A stretch of 6,395 bases of DNA from an uncultured Collinsella sp. (GTDB taxonomy: Bacteria > Actinomycetota > Coriobacteriia > Coriobacteriales > Coriobacteriaceae), in the NCBI GenBank assembly GCA_900553935.1, contig USFK01000082.1, forward strand, positions 1 through 6,395. The letters run 5' to 3'. A program made the position numbers and the translations under genes. Of this stretch, positions 4,874 through 6,395 are shown in pieces (within the stretch, counting starts at the first letter, position 1; each line of letters starts with the position of its first letter). The notes beneath the pieces are model-generated. The model saw only the letters and a list, made by a program, of their open reading frames with translations, was not told the DNA's origin and did no database searches.

Positions 4874-6256
4874 ATGATCATTACTCTGTGTGGTGGCGGA
4901 TCCACCTTTACCCCCGGCATCGTCAAGTCCATCGCTCTGCGCAAGGACGAGCTCGACGTTGACGAGATTCGTCTGTACGACATCAACGAGGAGCGCCAGC
5001 GCAAGATCGGCGTGCTCGTGGACTGGATTTTGCACGAGGACCTTGGCCTGGACATCAAGCTCACGGTGACCACCGACAAGGAGACTGCCTTTACGGACGC
5101 GAGCTTCGTGTTTGCCCAGATGCGCGTGGGCGGCTACGCCATGCGCGAGCAGGACGAGAAGATTCCGCTGCGCCATGGCTGCGTGGGCCAGGAGACCTGC
5201 GGTTGCGGCGGCCTTGCCTACGGCATGCGCACCATCTTCCCCATGGTCGAGCTGATCGATGACGTCGAGAAGTACGCCAAGAAGGACTACTGGATTCTCA
5301 ACTACTCCAACCCTGCTGCCATCGTCTCCGAGGGCTGCCGTGTGCTGCGTCCCAACGCTCGCATCATCAACATCTGCGACATGCCGATCGCGATCATCGA
5401 CGTGGTTTGCGCCGCACTCGATATCGACAAGAAGGATGTCGAGTACGATTACTTTGGCCTCAACCACTTTGGCTGGTTCACCTCGATCCGCCACAAGGGC
5501 GAGGAGGTGCTCCCGCAGCTGCGCGAGTACATCAAGGAGCACGAGATTCTGCTGCCCGATTCGTACCTCAAGGGCATGGGCTCGCTGATGTCCAAGAAGC
5601 CCGAGGAGGCCACTGACGAGCACCCCGAGCAGAACCGCCACACCAAGGGCAGCTGGTACTACGTCTGGAAGGGCGAGTACGAGATCATGGAGTGCTTCCC
5701 GGAGTACCTGCCCAACACGTACCTGAACTACTACCTGCAGCAGAAGGAGTTCGTCGAGCATTCCAACCCCGAGCGCACCCGTGCTAACGAGGTTGAGGAG
5801 ACGCGTGAGAAGAACCTCTTTGATGGTATCGATCACTACGAGAAGACGGGCGAGATCGACGAGAGCACGTTCTATGCGGGCAGCCACGGCGACTGGATTG
5901 CCGACCTGGCTATCGCTCTGAAGAACGACACCAAGCAGCGCTTCCTGGTCATTTGCGAGAACAAGGGCGCTATCCCCAACATGCCCTACGACGCTATGGT
6001 CGAGCTGCCTGCCTACATTGGCAAGAACGGCCCCGAGGTCATCAGCCGCGACAACATTCCTCTGTTCCAGCAAGGTCTTATGATGCAGCAGCTGAACTCC
6101 GAGAAGCTCGTGGTCGAGGCTACGATCGAGGGTTCGTACGAGAAGGCGCTCAAGGCCTTCACGCTCAACAAGACCGTACCGTCGATGAAGGTCGCCAAGG
6201 AAGTTCTCGACGACATGATCGAGGCCAACAAGGGTTACTGGCCCGAGCTTAAGTAA
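4874..6256 (+). CDS. GH4 6-phospho-alpha-glucosidase (GlvA/MalH/AglB type)
   Basis: A 460-residue cytoplasmic enzyme that hydrolyses 6'-phosphorylated alpha-glucosides to glucose 6-phosphate and the second sugar, by the NAD+ and Mn2+-dependent redox mechanism of family GH4. The N-terminal nucleotide-binding motif is LCGGGSTFTPGIV (5-17). Metal ligands are expected at Cys168 (NICDMP) and His198 (GLNHFGW), with Asp169 the likely acid and Tyr283 (LPNTYLNYY) the likely base, by comparison with B. subtilis GlvA. Other conserved blocks are RVGGYAMREQDEKIPLRHG, LNYSNPAAIV (142-151), HSNPERTRANEV and KTVPSMKVAK. AAGGAG at 4859-4864 lies 9 bases before the ATG, and only three bases separate it from the EIICB stop, so the two are cotranscribed. 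QETCGCGG (106-113) has Cys111 where GlvA has Pro. Alpha specificity is inferred from overall resemblance; a 6-phospho-beta-glucosidase is less likely. Confidence 0.93.
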   Translation: MIITLCGGGSTFTPGIVKSIALRKDELDVDEIRLYDINEERQRKIGVLVDWILHEDLGLDIKLTVTTDKETAFTDASFVFAQMRVGGYAMREQDEKIPLRHGCVGQETCGCGGLAYGMRTIFPMVELIDDVEKYAKKDYWILNYSNPAAIVSEGCRVLRPNARIINICDMPIAIIDVVCAALDIDKKDVEYDYFGLNHFGWFTSIRHKGEEVLPQLREYIKEHEILLPDSYLKGMGSLMSKKPEEATDEHPEQNRHTKGSWYYVWKGEYEIMECFPEYLPNTYLNYYLQQKEFVEHSNPERTRANEVEETREKNLFDGIDHYEKTGEIDESTFYAGSHGDWIADLAIALKNDTKQRFLVICENKGAIPNMPYDAMVELPAYIGKNGPEVISRDNIPLFQQGLMMQQLNSEKLVVEATIEGSYEKALKAFTLNKTVPSMKVAKEVLDDMIEANKGYWPELK

Positions 6257-6288
6257 AAGCAACAGGGTCGCTGACCGCATACCTAGAG

Positions 6289-6330
6289 CAATGCCCCGTC
6301 CACGTGATTGCGTGGACGGGGCATTGTCAT
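6289..6330 (+). terminator. Terminator hairpin of the PTS operon
   Basis: CAATGCCCCGTCCACG (6289-6304) and CGTGGACGGGGCATTG (6311-6326) form a perfect 16-bp stem with a 6-base loop, 32 bases after the GH4 stop. The following TCATTT is only weakly T-rich, and the opposite strand has no T tract either. The position and stem strength still favour an operon terminator; an mRNA 3'-end protecting hairpin is the alternative. Confidence 0.75.
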
Positions 6331-6395
6331 TTGGTGCGAGTGCTCTTATCCTTGCAGGCACAAGAAGTCTACACCACTAAGAATATTCCTAAAGT

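Noticed and set aside
3308..6361. Very long open frame on the minus strand (1017 codons) opposite EIICB and GH4
   Set aside because: It is antisense to two clear genes in GC-rich DNA with strong codon bias; the translation is Leu/Val/Asp/Gly/His-rich without any recognisable domain, and it runs through the terminator hairpin.
6346..6395. Possible 3' end of a convergent minus-strand gene reaching the window edge
   Set aside because: Only about 15 codons are open on the minus strand before a TAA, with no recognisable residues; too short to support a gene.

Overview
The window reads as part of a chromosome from an anaerobic, moderately GC-rich gut bacterium. The best guess is a coriobacterium such as Collinsella (Actinomycetota). 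This rests on codon use, on protein style and on the combination of a flavodoxin/ferredoxin protein with a glucose-superfamily PTS operon. It is an inference, not a demonstrated identity.

Layout. Bases 1-42 are the last codons of an upstream gene ending in a Gly/Arg/Lys-rich tail, closed by a strong intrinsic terminator (76-109). Bases 116-663 hold no convincing gene but contain AT-rich direct repeats, GGTGC-type repeats and a weak candidate promoter. An EFR1-type protein follows at 664-1425: a flavodoxin-like domain fused to two [4Fe-4S] cluster motifs. Bases 1426-1768 are non-coding. They contain several inverted repeats, a pair of CCG-N5-CGG boxes 21 bp apart, a candidate promoter, and a leader hairpin that resembles a LicT/BglG-type RNA antiterminator (RAT) target.

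The rest is a compact four-gene plus-strand operon for PTS uptake and cleavage of an alpha-glucoside: a free-standing EIIA (1769-2281), a LicT-family antiterminator (2300-3154), an EIICB permease of the alpha-glucoside type (3254-4870), and a GH4 6-phospho-alpha-glucosidase (4874-6256). A 16-bp perfect hairpin at 6289-6326 probably ends the transcript.

How the genes fit together. EIIA takes phosphate from HPr and passes it to Cys481 of EIICB, which imports and phosphorylates a disaccharide such as maltose or a sucrose isomer. The GH4 enzyme then splits the 6'-phosphorylated sugar into glucose 6-phosphate and glucose (or fructose). The antiterminator has all four PRD histidines and probably senses PTS phosphorylation state to control the operon that encodes it. 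Nothing here requires a wholly new system. The most interesting parts are the non-coding elements upstream of the operon and around the ferredoxin gene.
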